NCBI GenBank assembly: GCA_045541135.1
Contig: JAZQIO010000051.1
Coordinates: 62,001-126,000, forward strand
Source of the DNA: CAZNKU01 sp045541135
GTDB taxonomy: Bacteria > Bacillota > Clostridia > Monoglobales > Firm-18
Reading direction: 5' to 3'
DNA length: 64,000 nucleotides
The notes under the pieces are model-generated. The model made no database searches. It had not been told where the DNA came from and saw only the letters and a list, made by a program, of their open reading frames with translations. A program made the position numbers and the translations under genes. This document shows, piece after piece, positions 7,789 to 17,551 of this stretch; the first letter of the stretch is position 1; each line of letters begins with the position of its first letter.

Positions 7789-8583
7789 TTAATACTGTTT
7801 AGGCGGTATTCCCACTGCATTTTTAAAAGCGTGGGAAAAGTAGCTTTCGCTTGAAAAACCGCATTCGTTTGTAATTTCCGTTATGGTGTACATTTTAGAT
7901 TCCAGCATAGCTTTTGCCTTGTTTATTCTTACATCCGTAAGGTATTCACCGGGCGAAATTTTATAATATTCCTTAAACTTTCTTTTAAAGTAGGGAACGC
8001 TGTATCCCGAAATTGCCGCAAGCTCCTCAATAACAATTTTTTCCTTTATATTTGCATCTATGTAGTTTTTTGCCTTTTCAAGATTTGCTTCCAAAGGGGT
8101 CATATTTGAAACGTAAATTTCTTTAAAAAGATTGTATATAAGCTCGTACATTAAGGATTTACCTTTCATTTTAAAACCGCCCTGAGGAATGTGGAAAAAG
8201 TTGCAATATCTTTCAAGCTGTATAAAGATATTTTCATAAAATTCAGGGTGTTTAACCTTGTTTACACGGTTTAAGAAAGATAAGTCTTTGTCTGCAATAT
8301 CAAATTCCGTAATATAAAATTGTGTTCCTATAAAATCAAGATCATCATTATATAAAACAGTATATTCTTCACCCTTGTTTATAAGTAAAATATCACCTTC
8401 ATCGGCTACATGTTTTTCACTTTTATAAATGAAAGTAAGCCGTCCTTTTTTAATGAAAATAAGACAGTAATATTCTCTTGGTGGAGAAGTATACTTTTTT
8501 TTATGACTATCCAGAAAGTGAGAAATTGGAATTGAGGTTACCTCAATGTCAACATTTGCCAATTCTAATGGGTTTTTCTCCAT
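7789..8583 (-). CDS. AraC-family regulator of the lyase operon
   Basis: A 264-residue transcription factor with an N-terminal cupin-like sensor domain (about residues 15-110) and a C-terminal pair of helix-turn-helix motifs (about 165-264). The second half shows IVIEELAAISGYSVPYFKRK and EITNECGFSSESYFSHAFK, both standard AraC patterns. It is divergent from the secreted lyase operon beginning at 8763, so it most likely activates that operon in response to an oligosaccharide; this is inferred from position. The ATG at 8583 has AGAGGTGA in front and a perfect sigma-A promoter only about 20 bases upstream. Confidence 0.9.
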   Translation of the reverse strand: MEKNPLELANVDIEVTSIPISHFLDSHKKKYTSPPREYYCLIFIKKGRLTFIYKSEKHVADEGDILLINKGEEYTVLYNDDLDFIGTQFYITEFDIADKDLSFLNRVNKVKHPEFYENIFIQLERYCNFFHIPQGGFKMKGKSLMYELIYNLFKEIYVSNMTPLEANLEKAKNYIDANIKEKIVIEELAAISGYSVPYFKRKFKEYYKISPGEYLTDVRINKAKAMLESKMYTITEITNECGFSSESYFSHAFKNAVGIPPKQY

Positions 8584-8603
8584 AAAATCACCTCTTTTTT
8601 AAA

Positions 8604-8632
8604 ATTATACTTTATGATTTGTAGTTTGTCAA
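8604..8632 (-). promoter_or_regulatory. Consensus sigma-A promoter of the AraC gene
   Basis: On the minus strand, TTGACA (8627-8632), exactly 17 bases, TATAAT (8604-8609). The predicted leader is only about 13 bases and begins at the ribosome site. Confidence 0.8.
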
Positions 8633-8655
8633 CAGGATACGATTTATCAAAAAAT

Positions 8656-8679
8656 GGATATTATATCCTATTGTATAAT
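8656..8679 (+). promoter_or_regulatory. Palindrome and -10 of the lyase operon promoter
   Basis: GGATAT-T-ATATCC at 8656-8668 is a perfect palindrome lying five bases before TATAAT (8674-8679). The position expected for a -35 box holds no match to TTGACA, which is usual for promoters that need an activator. The palindrome is therefore a candidate control site, but AraC proteins usually bind direct repeats, so another regulator is possible. Confidence 0.45.
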
Positions 8680-8762
8680 GGAAAGAACCTTGCTAAAATA
8701 AAGTCATAATGAAATAATGTGGCTTTTTGCCAACTCAAAATTATACATTGGGGGTATATTCT

Positions 8763-10931
8763 ATGAAAAAATTAATGGCACTTTTAATAGTGTTGACTAT
8801 GATTATCGGCATAATGCCGGTTGTCAGTGCTGCAATTCCGCAAAATAACGGCTTGGGTTCACCTGTTTCTTTAGCAAATTGGAGTAAAAACTCACCGTCA
8901 AGCGGTACATACTGTAGTGTATCCACTGTTGAAGATAATACATTCGGTACAGTAACAAGATATGAAAGTGCAGGTGTTGCCAACGGCACAAACTACACAC
9001 AGTACAAGCACTTTTTGAATTTCAATCTTCCTGAGGGGATGGTTGCACCTGTTGCAGGGGATTACGTTATGGTGTCATTCTATTACAGAATAAATACCGG
9101 TGACGGTTACGTTGCACCAAAAACTTTTTCAGGTGCATCAACTTTGGGTAAAAATGCAACAACAGGCAGAAACTTCGGAGATGTTTCAGTTGTAAATGAA
9201 TGGCAGTATGTTTCATACATTGCTACAATCAATGCTGATTTATACGGCTCACCTGCCATAAGACAGGTTTCAAGATTTACAACTTCTGCAAATACAGATA
9301 AAATTAGCGTAGATATTGCAGAACCTAAGGCAGTTTATATGGGCGCTGTTACAGCTGAAGATGGTGCAACTGCAAACAATCAGATTGCATCAACACTTTC
9401 AACAACATCCATAACAGGTATTTCAATCGGCGATACACCCATAGATTTAACTGCAAATCCAACCTCTTATACAAGTGAAGAAGCAGTTTCTGCAAGTGAT
9501 GTTACGGTTACTACTACTTATGGTGTAGGTGATAAGGTTGTTATAGAACAGGGCGAAAACATTGTTAACGTTAAAGTATATGCTCCGTACATTGACTGGA
9601 GAGCAAGTGATGCAACACCCTCCGCTACATATACAATTAACGTGAAACAGAAAGAACCTGTTTCTGTATCAATAACTGAAAACAACGGCTACGGCACAGG
9701 TGTAATTTACGGCTTGCAGACTCCTGATGTTCAGGGTAATACAGGTAAGGAGTACGGAAAGCTTGAAACAATAAAGGGCGATGCTGCGGCACCTTTTGAT
9801 GAATACTATTCATGGACAAGAGAAGAATTTACTGTTGAGGGAACAAATAACCAGAACTATCTTGCATTTAACGGTAACCTTCCCGAGGGTGCAAGTGCAG
9901 GGGATTGGGTTTATGTTTCATTCTATTACAGAACATACAACCGTTTTACAAACTCCGAAGGAGTAGTTGTGGATAATAATCAGATAGACCTTTATCCTGC
10001 AATTCGTTCAGACGGCAATGATAATCCTTATTACAGAACAGCGACTGCCAAGTACATTCGTTTGACGCCGGATACAACGGCTGAAAATGATGTGGGTGAA
10101 TGGAAGAAGCTTACATACATTCAAAAGCTTGACTATGACACAAACGAAAGCTGGACATTAAAGCTTACAAGTAATCATATAAAAAATTCTGACGGCACAG
10201 TAACAGGCAGAAACAGAAAAATGGATTTTGCAGATGTAAAGATTGCATATTTTGGTGCACCAACCGTAACAAATGCAGAAAGTGACGAAGAAAAAGATAC
10301 AGCAATTAAAGAAGCTATCGCAACATCAGCGGGTAACTACGGTTTAACCGGAGTTTATATAAACGGCGAGGAGATAGATAGAGTTTCTAACCCCCTTAGT
10401 TACAGCGTTTCCGCTCCTCGCCTTACAGCCCGTGAACAGCTTTATATAATAACAGCAAACGGTGTTCATGGTGCGGGAATGGTATATGTATCTGAAGATT
10501 ACGGTGTATATACAATAAAGGCACGTCCTCTTGATTTCGACTGGTTAAGCGGTACGGATAACCGTGTGGCTACATATACTGTAAACGATATAAGAGAATA
10601 TGATTTTTATGACTTTAAACTTGACGGTTTGACACTTACCCTTAAGGCAGATAACGGTCTGGATGCACCTAAGACAGGTGTTCTTATCGGAGCAAGCTAC
10701 GATGCAAAGGGCAAGCTGCTTAAACTAAAGGCAGAACCCTTCTCAATTTCAGGTAACGGTAACACACTAAGCGTTACAATTCCTGAATCAACAGAAACTG
10801 TTGCAAGTCTTAAGTTCTTTGTTTGGGACGCTGTTGCTTCCGGTAAAGCCTATGTAAATACAATCCGTGTTAATGACATTAAAGACGGTATATTTACACA
10901 GGATAAAATAGCAGAACTTGAAGCTGAATAA
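8763..10931 (+). CDS. Secreted multi-module beta-rich protein, unknown function
   Basis: First gene of the lyase operon, 722 residues, with a clear signal peptide (MKKLMALLIVLTMIIGIMPV, cut after VSA). I chose this ATG because the leader peptide and the GGGGG stretch before it fit; an in-frame TTG 36 bases upstream would spoil the signal peptide. After it come two related modules of about 290 residues, each opening with a Gly-rich turn (NNGLG or ENNGYGTG), containing an LPEG...DYVMVSFYYR or DWVYVSFYYR strand, and closing with a small Ig-like segment ending in ATYTIN or ATYTVN. The last 110 residues are a third beta domain. The layout suggests carbohydrate binding at the cell surface; there is no catalytic motif I recognise. 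Confidence 0.8.
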   Translation: MKKLMALLIVLTMIIGIMPVVSAAIPQNNGLGSPVSLANWSKNSPSSGTYCSVSTVEDNTFGTVTRYESAGVANGTNYTQYKHFLNFNLPEGMVAPVAGDYVMVSFYYRINTGDGYVAPKTFSGASTLGKNATTGRNFGDVSVVNEWQYVSYIATINADLYGSPAIRQVSRFTTSANTDKISVDIAEPKAVYMGAVTAEDGATANNQIASTLSTTSITGISIGDTPIDLTANPTSYTSEEAVSASDVTVTTTYGVGDKVVIEQGENIVNVKVYAPYIDWRASDATPSATYTINVKQKEPVSVSITENNGYGTGVIYGLQTPDVQGNTGKEYGKLETIKGDAAAPFDEYYSWTREEFTVEGTNNQNYLAFNGNLPEGASAGDWVYVSFYYRTYNRFTNSEGVVVDNNQIDLYPAIRSDGNDNPYYRTATAKYIRLTPDTTAENDVGEWKKLTYIQKLDYDTNESWTLKLTSNHIKNSDGTVTGRNRKMDFADVKIAYFGAPTVTNAESDEEKDTAIKEAIATSAGNYGLTGVYINGEEIDRVSNPLSYSVSAPRLTAREQLYIITANGVHGAGMVYVSEDYGVYTIKARPLDFDWLSGTDNRVATYTVNDIREYDFYDFKLDGLTLTLKADNGLDAPKTGVLIGASYDAKGKLLKLKAEPFSISGNGNTLSVTIPESTETVASLKFFVWDAVASGKAYVNTIRVNDIKDGIFTQDKIAELEAE

Positions 10932-10999
10932 TAACTAAAACCCGAGCGATGCTTTTTTTGCAAGGCATCGCTTGTGTTGCGAAAAGGAAGGGGAATTTT

Positions 11000-12295
11000 A
11001 TGAAGAAAATACTCGGTTTTGCGTTGATTTTATGTGTGATAATTTCGATTTTTACCCCTGCTGTTTTGTCGGCGGGTATAGATGTTGAGATAACGGAAAA
11101 TGACGGAAAGGGCACAGTTATAGCAGGTGGAATCGATGACCTTAATTCTGCCGTTAAAAACTGTTCAAATACTGCAAATATGGTAAGCGGAACAGAAAAA
11201 ACAGACAAAAACTGGTCCGTTGTTTCAATAGCGGATATTGAAGATGAATATTTTGATAAGGCAATACGCATTGAAAGTAAGGGTACAACCGCTGTACCCG
11301 GTACAAACCAGGTGCGTGCTACCTTTACAACAGACGGTATTGATGCAGGAGAATATATTTACGTATCATTTTACTTCAGAGCTTTAAGCGAGCTTAACGG
11401 TACAACATATACGGATTTTCCACAGAACTTTGCCGTGTCTGAGCTTGGTAAAAACAGCGGAAGAGTAAGACCTTTAGATAAAACATCGGATTATCTTACA
11501 GCAACAGAATTTGATAAATGGTACAAGGTTTCTTATGTGTATCCTATTGCGGCGGCTGTTGCGGCAGGCAATACATACCTTCAGTTTGGTTTTACAAAGC
11601 CTTCCGAAAGTTTGCATGCTTATGCATTAGAAATTGCAGACCTTAACATTATGACTTTCGGCATTCCCACAGGCCCTTCCACAGACCTTATTAAAAATGA
11701 GGTTATATCCGTTTTAGATACAGCAGATTTTTCATCGGTAACATTTGACGGAAATGAAATTGACCTTGCAACATATCCCGAACAGTATACACAGTCAGTT
11801 TACTGGAACGGCACATTGCCTGTAATTACAGGTAAGGATGTTAACGGCAAGCCTGCAACTGTTACATACAACGGTACAAGCGTACCACAGACAGTAACTG
11901 TTACAGCATATGCAATGGACTATGACGTAACATCAACTACAGATACACGTAAAAAAGATTATTTTGTAAATGTTGACTACTACCGTGCATCAACCGATGT
12001 AACAGTTGACGGTGTTTCCACAACAGACCTTACAGGCTGTGTTGGCGGTGAAGAGGTAGTTTTTGAAGCAAGTATATATAACCCTAACGGTGAAGCTGCA
12101 ATGTATTCGGCAGTAATGGGGATTTATGAGGGCAAAAAATGTATTGCCGCAATTCCTTGGAAAATTTCAGTAACCGAAGCAGATCCTTATATAACAAAAA
12201 CCTTTGATAAATACATCTTGCCTGTAAGAGACTATACGGGTTGTGAAATAAGAACATTTGTAATTTCACCTCTTAGAATGTACAAGGTAAATTAA
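11000..12295 (+). CDS. Secreted single-module relative of the preceding protein
   Basis: A 431-residue secreted protein with signal peptide MKKILGFALILCVIISIFTP ending VLSA. It holds one copy of the module found twice in the upstream protein: ENDGKGT opening, GEYIYVSFYFRAL strand, then an Ig-like part with YDVTSTTDTR-K near residue 310, and a C-terminal beta domain (from VDGVSTTDLTG). ATG at 11000 is chosen for its AAGGAAGGGG ribosome site and signal peptide. Probably a binding protein working with the lyase. A hairpin (AGCGATGC / GCATCGCT, 10946-10974) without a T-tail lies in the gap before it and may process or stabilise the mRNA. Function unknown. Confidence 0.78.
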   Translation: MKKILGFALILCVIISIFTPAVLSAGIDVEITENDGKGTVIAGGIDDLNSAVKNCSNTANMVSGTEKTDKNWSVVSIADIEDEYFDKAIRIESKGTTAVPGTNQVRATFTTDGIDAGEYIYVSFYFRALSELNGTTYTDFPQNFAVSELGKNSGRVRPLDKTSDYLTATEFDKWYKVSYVYPIAAAVAAGNTYLQFGFTKPSESLHAYALEIADLNIMTFGIPTGPSTDLIKNEVISVLDTADFSSVTFDGNEIDLATYPEQYTQSVYWNGTLPVITGKDVNGKPATVTYNGTSVPQTVTVTAYAMDYDVTSTTDTRKKDYFVNVDYYRASTDVTVDGVSTTDLTGCVGGEEVVFEASIYNPNGEAAMYSAVMGIYEGKKCIAAIPWKISVTEADPYITKTFDKYILPVRDYTGCEIRTFVISPLRMYKVN

Positions 12296-12312
12296 GTGAA
12301 GGAGGTAATCCC

Positions 12313-15300
12313 ATGAAAAAAATAATTGCTTTATTTCTGGTATTTACTATGGTTTTGCCAATGGGCGTAACATTTGCCGATGATTCCGTATGGGAAGAAG
12401 ATATAAACAGTGGTACAAATGACGAAATGCTTGATAATCAGGACGGTTCATCATCTTCACTTACCGAGGATGAAATAACCGATGAAGACACAGTTTATGA
12501 TGAAGATAATACATTAAGCTATATGATTACAGATTACGATGCACTTTTTGAAAAACCTCTTGTTAAGGAAGACTATTCCGACCAGATGGACGAACCTTAC
12601 GCAAAATACGGAATGTTCCTTACAGGTACAATTCACAAAAACGGTTCACATAAATACAATGCAGGCACAGAGGGTAGCGGTAAGCTTACTGAAGAAGCTT
12701 TGCGTGCAGATATTAATGCAAACCTTCCCGAACTTCAGGTAGAACGTATTTTGAAAGATAACTATGCCTTTGTTTCAAACTGCACAACATATTGGAATAA
12801 AGATAAAAAAGAATATATGGATATGCCTGCAATAATGGATGAAGAGGGTAACTTTTCCATTCCGACAAGTGTGGCAGAAAAACTTTTTGGTGTAAAGTAT
12901 AAGGAAAGCTACGTTCCTGCAACTTATGTAAAAAAGATAACAGGTCTTGAAATGTTCACAGACATTCGCGGTTTTTTGATGTTTGGTAAAAGCATAGGTG
13001 CATCTGTGGATACATCACTTGTTGACCCCGGCGAAAACCAGTATTATGCAGACTACTTCTGGATTTCCGACTGTATAGGTACAATTTCATGGGAGGATAT
13101 TCACCCGACAGCAGAACAGTACGAAGAAATGAGAAATATCCTTAAATATTCCTTCTCTTATCCTGAAGGTATGGAGGAAGAATATGCAGGCTACATAGAA
13201 GATGGTGTTGCATCTGCAAAGGACTATATGTCACATATTGACCGCAATGACCCCGTAAACAGTCCTTTTGATAACATCTACATTCCCGACCTTTATGAAT
13301 CGGGCTATGATGCAGACGGAAACAAATTTGTTTCCCACAGTAACCAGCAGGGTATTGAAAAGGCATATTCAGGCATCCTTGCAATGGCAAGAGGTTATTA
13401 CCTTGCAAAAAGAACAGGTGCGGAAAGTGAAGAATGGTTAAAACAGTGCCGTAATGATATTATTTACGCAACAATGTTTATGAGGGAAAAACACCTTTCA
13501 AACAATATGTATCCCCTTGCAGGTACACCACGTTTTACATGCTTTAAAATTACTACATTCTACAATATGTGTACAGCATTTATTTTGATGGATGAAGATT
13601 TGCCTAAACAGGTTGTGTATGATACTTTAATGGAATTCTGCGGCAGAAACAGATATGCGTGCTCTGACTACACAAACCGTTTCTGGCTGATAACTCCGCA
13701 CATTTTAACAGCGGTTATTTTAGAAGACGATGTTCGTCTTAACCACGGTTACCGTTTCCTTAACCAGTGCTTTACAGAGGTTAAAAAGGGCGAGGCTAAT
13801 CCTATGAACCCCAACGGTTTTTACGATGACGGTTCTTTCCCTTACCACGGCGGTTTGGCATATAACCTTGGTTATGGTCAGTCCTTTGTAATTTCTGCAT
13901 CAGAAATTATTTCCGTAACAAATGGTACAATATTTGATATTTCAAAGGTTCATTCCTTTGAAAATATGTATAAATGGATTAAAACTGCATGGTTACCATT
14001 TATCTACAAAAATATGAAGATGAAAATGGTAGTTGGTCGTGAAGCACCTTACGCATCAGGCAGACATCCCGTTGCAGCAATGCTTCTTATTGCAGACAAT
14101 GCACCCCCTGAAATACGTACAGAGCTTATGGGTTACATAAAGCCTGCTATTGAAGGTGTGGAAAGTCAGTTCTATACACACAAATCCTTCCCGGTATTCC
14201 GTTCGCTTCAGTATCCGTACATTATAGAAAAGATTGACGGCATAATTCAGGATACAAAGAATGTACAGGGCGTAGAAGCAACAACCTACAATAAATTCTA
14301 TTATAATATGGATAGAGTAGTTCATATGCAGGACGGTTGGATGTTTGGTATTGCAATGTCATCTGCACGTACAGGCAAGTACGAATCATCAAATACAACT
14401 CCTGTAAGCAGTTTGACAGAATGGTATATTTCCGACGGTATGACATATCTTCACAATGATGATGTTCAGTATCTTTCACAGTGGTGGCAGGGTGACCCAT
14501 ACTTCCTGTCAGGTACAACAGTTGACGATAGCGAGCGTTCGACAGTACAGACAATGTCAATGTCCGAAGCGGAATGGGGCAGACCTGAAAATCAGTGGGC
14601 AGGCGGTGCAACAACAGGAACTATCGGTGCTGCAGCTTATGAAAACGGAAATCAGTTTGTAACAGGTCTTGATGCACTGAAATCTTACTTTATGTTTGAA
14701 GATTACGTTGTATGCCTTGGTACAGGTATTACAGCAGGCAGTGGTGTAGTAGGAAGAACAGGCAATGCCTACACGGTTGTAGAACGCAGACAGCTTGTTG
14801 AAGAAGCTTCCGAAAATGTTGCAGAGGGAACACCTGCAGTTGGTTACGAAGATGTAGTTGTAGATGGTGAAACATTAGCAGTAGAATTTGACAACAAAAA
14901 GGAATTTGAAAATCCCGATTATATATGGGTAGAAAAGAACACCGGTTATGTATTTATGGGCGAAAACACAATCTCACTTAAGAGAGAAGTTATGAATAAC
15001 TATTCATTCTTAAAGGTTGTTGCAGAACACGGTGCAAATGCACTGAACGGAAGTTACGGTTACACAATTCTTCCAATTGCAACAGCAGAGGAAACAAAGG
15101 CGTGGGCAGAAAACCCCGATGTTGAAATTATAGAACAAACCAATACAATGCACGCTGTACGTCAGAAGTCAACAGGTGTTGTAATGGCAAATATCTTTAA
15201 GGCAACAACCCTAGAGGGTATTCAGTTTGAAACACCTTGTACTGTAATTATTGTACCCGAAGCTGACGGTAAAATGATTTACGTTGCAGACCCAACACAA

Positions 15301-15717
15301 AAGCGTGACGAAATAAGCATGATTTTCCCTGAAAAGGTTAATGTTGCAAGTGAATATGCAAAGGCAAATGGTAAAAGTGTTACTGTAACAGTTCGTAAAC
15401 GCCCTGGTGATACATATAGTTTCAAGGTAGGAAATGCTTCAGGTGACGGTTCAACATCAGCTTTGAAGACATATTCTTATAATATTAAAATTACAGGTAA
15501 TGTAACCTCCACAACACTTAACGCATACGGACAGGGTGACGTTAAGTTCGAAATCGTTAAAAACGGCGGTTATGGTACAGCGGTATTTATAGGTGATCAG
15601 CTTTACTACACAACAAAAGATAGCTCTTCATTTACCGATGTTATTCAGATTAAAGCAACAGATGCCGCAGGCAACAGTGGAGTATTTTCAGTTAAAGTAC
15701 AAAGGAGTGGTAAATAA
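12313..15717 (+). CDS. Secreted PL8-like polysaccharide lyase
   Basis: Large extracellular lyase (1134 residues) resembling family PL8, the hyaluronate/chondroitin/xanthan lyases that cut uronic-acid polymers by beta-elimination. A signal peptide (residues 1-22) is followed by an acidic low-complexity stretch (about 24-65), an alpha/alpha-barrel domain, and the PL8 beta super-sandwich. Barrel motifs: NRFWLITPH with candidate N455; FYDDGSFPYHGGLAYNLGYG with candidate H512 and Y517 or Y521. Sandwich motifs: MDRVVHMQDGWMFGIAMSSA, WYISDGMTYLHN and FLSGTTVD. The C-terminal 100 residues form an Ig-like module repeating the KNGGYGT motif seen in the two upstream proteins. AAGGAGG precedes the ATG. 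The exact substrate cannot be read from sequence. Confidence 0.85.
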   Translation: MKKIIALFLVFTMVLPMGVTFADDSVWEEDINSGTNDEMLDNQDGSSSSLTEDEITDEDTVYDEDNTLSYMITDYDALFEKPLVKEDYSDQMDEPYAKYGMFLTGTIHKNGSHKYNAGTEGSGKLTEEALRADINANLPELQVERILKDNYAFVSNCTTYWNKDKKEYMDMPAIMDEEGNFSIPTSVAEKLFGVKYKESYVPATYVKKITGLEMFTDIRGFLMFGKSIGASVDTSLVDPGENQYYADYFWISDCIGTISWEDIHPTAEQYEEMRNILKYSFSYPEGMEEEYAGYIEDGVASAKDYMSHIDRNDPVNSPFDNIYIPDLYESGYDADGNKFVSHSNQQGIEKAYSGILAMARGYYLAKRTGAESEEWLKQCRNDIIYATMFMREKHLSNNMYPLAGTPRFTCFKITTFYNMCTAFILMDEDLPKQVVYDTLMEFCGRNRYACSDYTNRFWLITPHILTAVILEDDVRLNHGYRFLNQCFTEVKKGEANPMNPNGFYDDGSFPYHGGLAYNLGYGQSFVISASEIISVTNGTIFDISKVHSFENMYKWIKTAWLPFIYKNMKMKMVVGREAPYASGRHPVAAMLLIADNAPPEIRTELMGYIKPAIEGVESQFYTHKSFPVFRSLQYPYIIEKIDGIIQDTKNVQGVEATTYNKFYYNMDRVVHMQDGWMFGIAMSSARTGKYESSNTTPVSSLTEWYISDGMTYLHNDDVQYLSQWWQGDPYFLSGTTVDDSERSTVQTMSMSEAEWGRPENQWAGGATTGTIGAAAYENGNQFVTGLDALKSYFMFEDYVVCLGTGITAGSGVVGRTGNAYTVVERRQLVEEASENVAEGTPAVGYEDVVVDGETLAVEFDNKKEFENPDYIWVEKNTGYVFMGENTISLKREVMNNYSFLKVVAEHGANALNGSYGYTILPIATAEETKAWAENPDVEIIEQTNTMHAVRQKSTGVVMANIFKATTLEGIQFETPCTVIIVPEADGKMIYVADPTQKRDEISMIFPEKVNVASEYAKANGKSVTVTVRKRPGDTYSFKVGNASGDGSTSALKTYSYNIKITGNVTSTTLNAYGQGDVKFEIVKNGGYGTAVFIGDQLYYTTKDSSSFTDVIQIKATDAAGNSGVFSVKVQRSGK

Positions 15718-17535
15718 ATGAAAAAATTAATATCTTTTATAGCTCTTTTGGCAATTCTTTGTATGTGCATTATGCCTGTATCCGCAAGTGATGCTGTAAT
15801 ATCAGTGTATTATCAGGATGATTTAAAAGTTAATTTTACAATGGAACTTGATGAAAACTCAACATACAGCCTTGAAAAAGTTGATGCGATAAGCAGTAAC
15901 AACCCGGGCACTACAATATCCATAATTTACGAAGGTGAAAATATGGGTACCTTCGCAGTATCTGCAAAGGAAATTTATGCAGAATACAGTACAGAAGATC
16001 CTGATGTGTTAATAATCAGCGGTACAGAGGACGGTGTACAAACCGGTACAGCAGTTACAGTTTCTGTGTTCTACAGCGGTAAGGACTACTCAAATTCCGT
16101 AGAAGGACAAATTGGGCAGATTGCATCAATTCTTGTTGGTGAAACCGATGCAGAAGGTAACTGGGAAGTTGAATTTGTGCCTTCTGAAAGTGCAAACTAC
16201 GACATTTATGCAGGTACTTCACAGCGAGAAGTATTGGTAAAAACAGTTTATGTAATGGCAGACAGAAATTCTGTTATAAACACAATTAAAACAGCTGATA
16301 AAGCAGGTGTTAAAGCAGTTTTTGCCGATAATGCGAAGTTAAAGGGCATAGTTGCCGATATGTCCGTTATTGAGGATGTGGAGGATACCTCCTCAATAGG
16401 CGAAATCCTTTACGGAATCCGTGAAGAACTTACAGACGTTGATGATATTTTGAAATATATTGACCTTGCCTGTGTAATGGCCGTTTTAGAGGATGAAAAA
16501 ACATCTGCAAGCCTTACGGATGTACTTTCGGAGCTTTCCGGACTTGGCGTTACATTGGATAACATGAATGTGTATAACGACAACAAAACAGAAGATATAT
16601 GTGCTTCAATGGCAAAAAGACTTGCAAATGAAGTAAATGATGGTGTTGAAGGCTTTAAAAATTCCTTTACCGACGCACTTGTTTTAGGCGGTGTTGAAGG
16701 CAGTGCTACATGGGCAGACATTGCGCCGTTTATGGAACTTCTCGGAAATTCCGATTACGAAAATAATGTTTACGATGTATCCGTTGCAGTTGTAGGCAAT
16801 GACTATGCTACAATTGAACTTCTTGAAAAAGCAGTTAAAAAAGCTGCTAAGGGTTCATCAGGCGGATCCGGCGGCGGTGGCGGAGGAGACAGCTCTTCCG
16901 GTGGAATTTCTTCCAACAAAAACACAGATGATATGTTTGGCATAATTCCTGAAAAGGATCTTGAAGAAACTGTTGCTCCCGAAAAGGAACAGGAGACAGA
17001 AAAGATTTTATTCCTTGATGTTCCTGAAAGCCACTGGGCATTTGACAGTATTCATTACTTATACTGGCAGGAAATTATAAGCGGTGACGATACAGGCAAT
17101 TTCTATCCGAATAATAATATTACAAGAGCGGAAATGATAAAGATGCTATGCAACACATTTGGTCTTGAACCTGTAAATAAGGCAAGCTTTTCCGATGTTG
17201 CTTCCACAGACTGGTTCTATGGCTACGCAGGTGCGGCGTACAAATCAGGTTTGCTTAAAGGTTCAGACGGCAAAATGAATCCAAACGATCTTTTAACACG
17301 TGAAGATATGGCGGTCCTGGTATACCGTTTTGCACAGCACGCAGGTGTGGAATTTGCACCATCAGATGTAAAATTTGCAGATTTTGCAAACATTTCTTCC
17401 TATGCGGCTGAAGCAGTAGGTGCTCTTAACACAGCAGGCTTTGTAAACGGCATGGGTGACGGAACATTTGCTCCAAAGGGCAATTCCACAAGAGCTCAGG
17501 TTGCAACAATTCTTTACAGATTCATAACAAGATAA
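15718..17535 (+). CDS. Secreted SLH-anchored protein with unknown N-terminal domains
   Basis: A 605-residue exported protein whose ATG directly follows the lyase stop. Signal peptide MKKLISFIALLAILCMCIMP, cut after VSA. Residues about 25-175 are beta-rich and include a small Ig-like unit (TDAEGNWEVEFVPSESANYD); residues 180-375 are helical, with no family I recognise. A Gly/Ser linker (about 378-400) leads to three SLH repeats (about 430-605), with motifs such as FLDVPESHWAFDSI, NNITRAEMIKML and NSTRAQVATILYRF. SLH repeats bind pyruvylated secondary cell-wall polymer, so this protein should be fixed to the wall. It could hold the lyase or the polymer at the surface, which is inference from the operon. 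Confidence 0.85.
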   Translation: MKKLISFIALLAILCMCIMPVSASDAVISVYYQDDLKVNFTMELDENSTYSLEKVDAISSNNPGTTISIIYEGENMGTFAVSAKEIYAEYSTEDPDVLIISGTEDGVQTGTAVTVSVFYSGKDYSNSVEGQIGQIASILVGETDAEGNWEVEFVPSESANYDIYAGTSQREVLVKTVYVMADRNSVINTIKTADKAGVKAVFADNAKLKGIVADMSVIEDVEDTSSIGEILYGIREELTDVDDILKYIDLACVMAVLEDEKTSASLTDVLSELSGLGVTLDNMNVYNDNKTEDICASMAKRLANEVNDGVEGFKNSFTDALVLGGVEGSATWADIAPFMELLGNSDYENNVYDVSVAVVGNDYATIELLEKAVKKAAKGSSGGSGGGGGGDSSSGGISSNKNTDDMFGIIPEKDLEETVAPEKEQETEKILFLDVPESHWAFDSIHYLYWQEIISGDDTGNFYPNNNITRAEMIKMLCNTFGLEPVNKASFSDVASTDWFYGYAGAAYKSGLLKGSDGKMNPNDLLTREDMAVLVYRFAQHAGVEFAPSDVKFADFANISSYAAEAVGALNTAGFVNGMGDGTFAPKGNSTRAQVATILYRFITR

Positions 17536-17551
17536 CTACGGAGGTGAGATA

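Noticed and set aside
10946..10974. Hairpin between the first two secreted protein genes as a terminator
   Set aside because: Stem is good but no T-tract follows and the next four genes clearly belong to the same operon; kept only as a possible processing hairpin.
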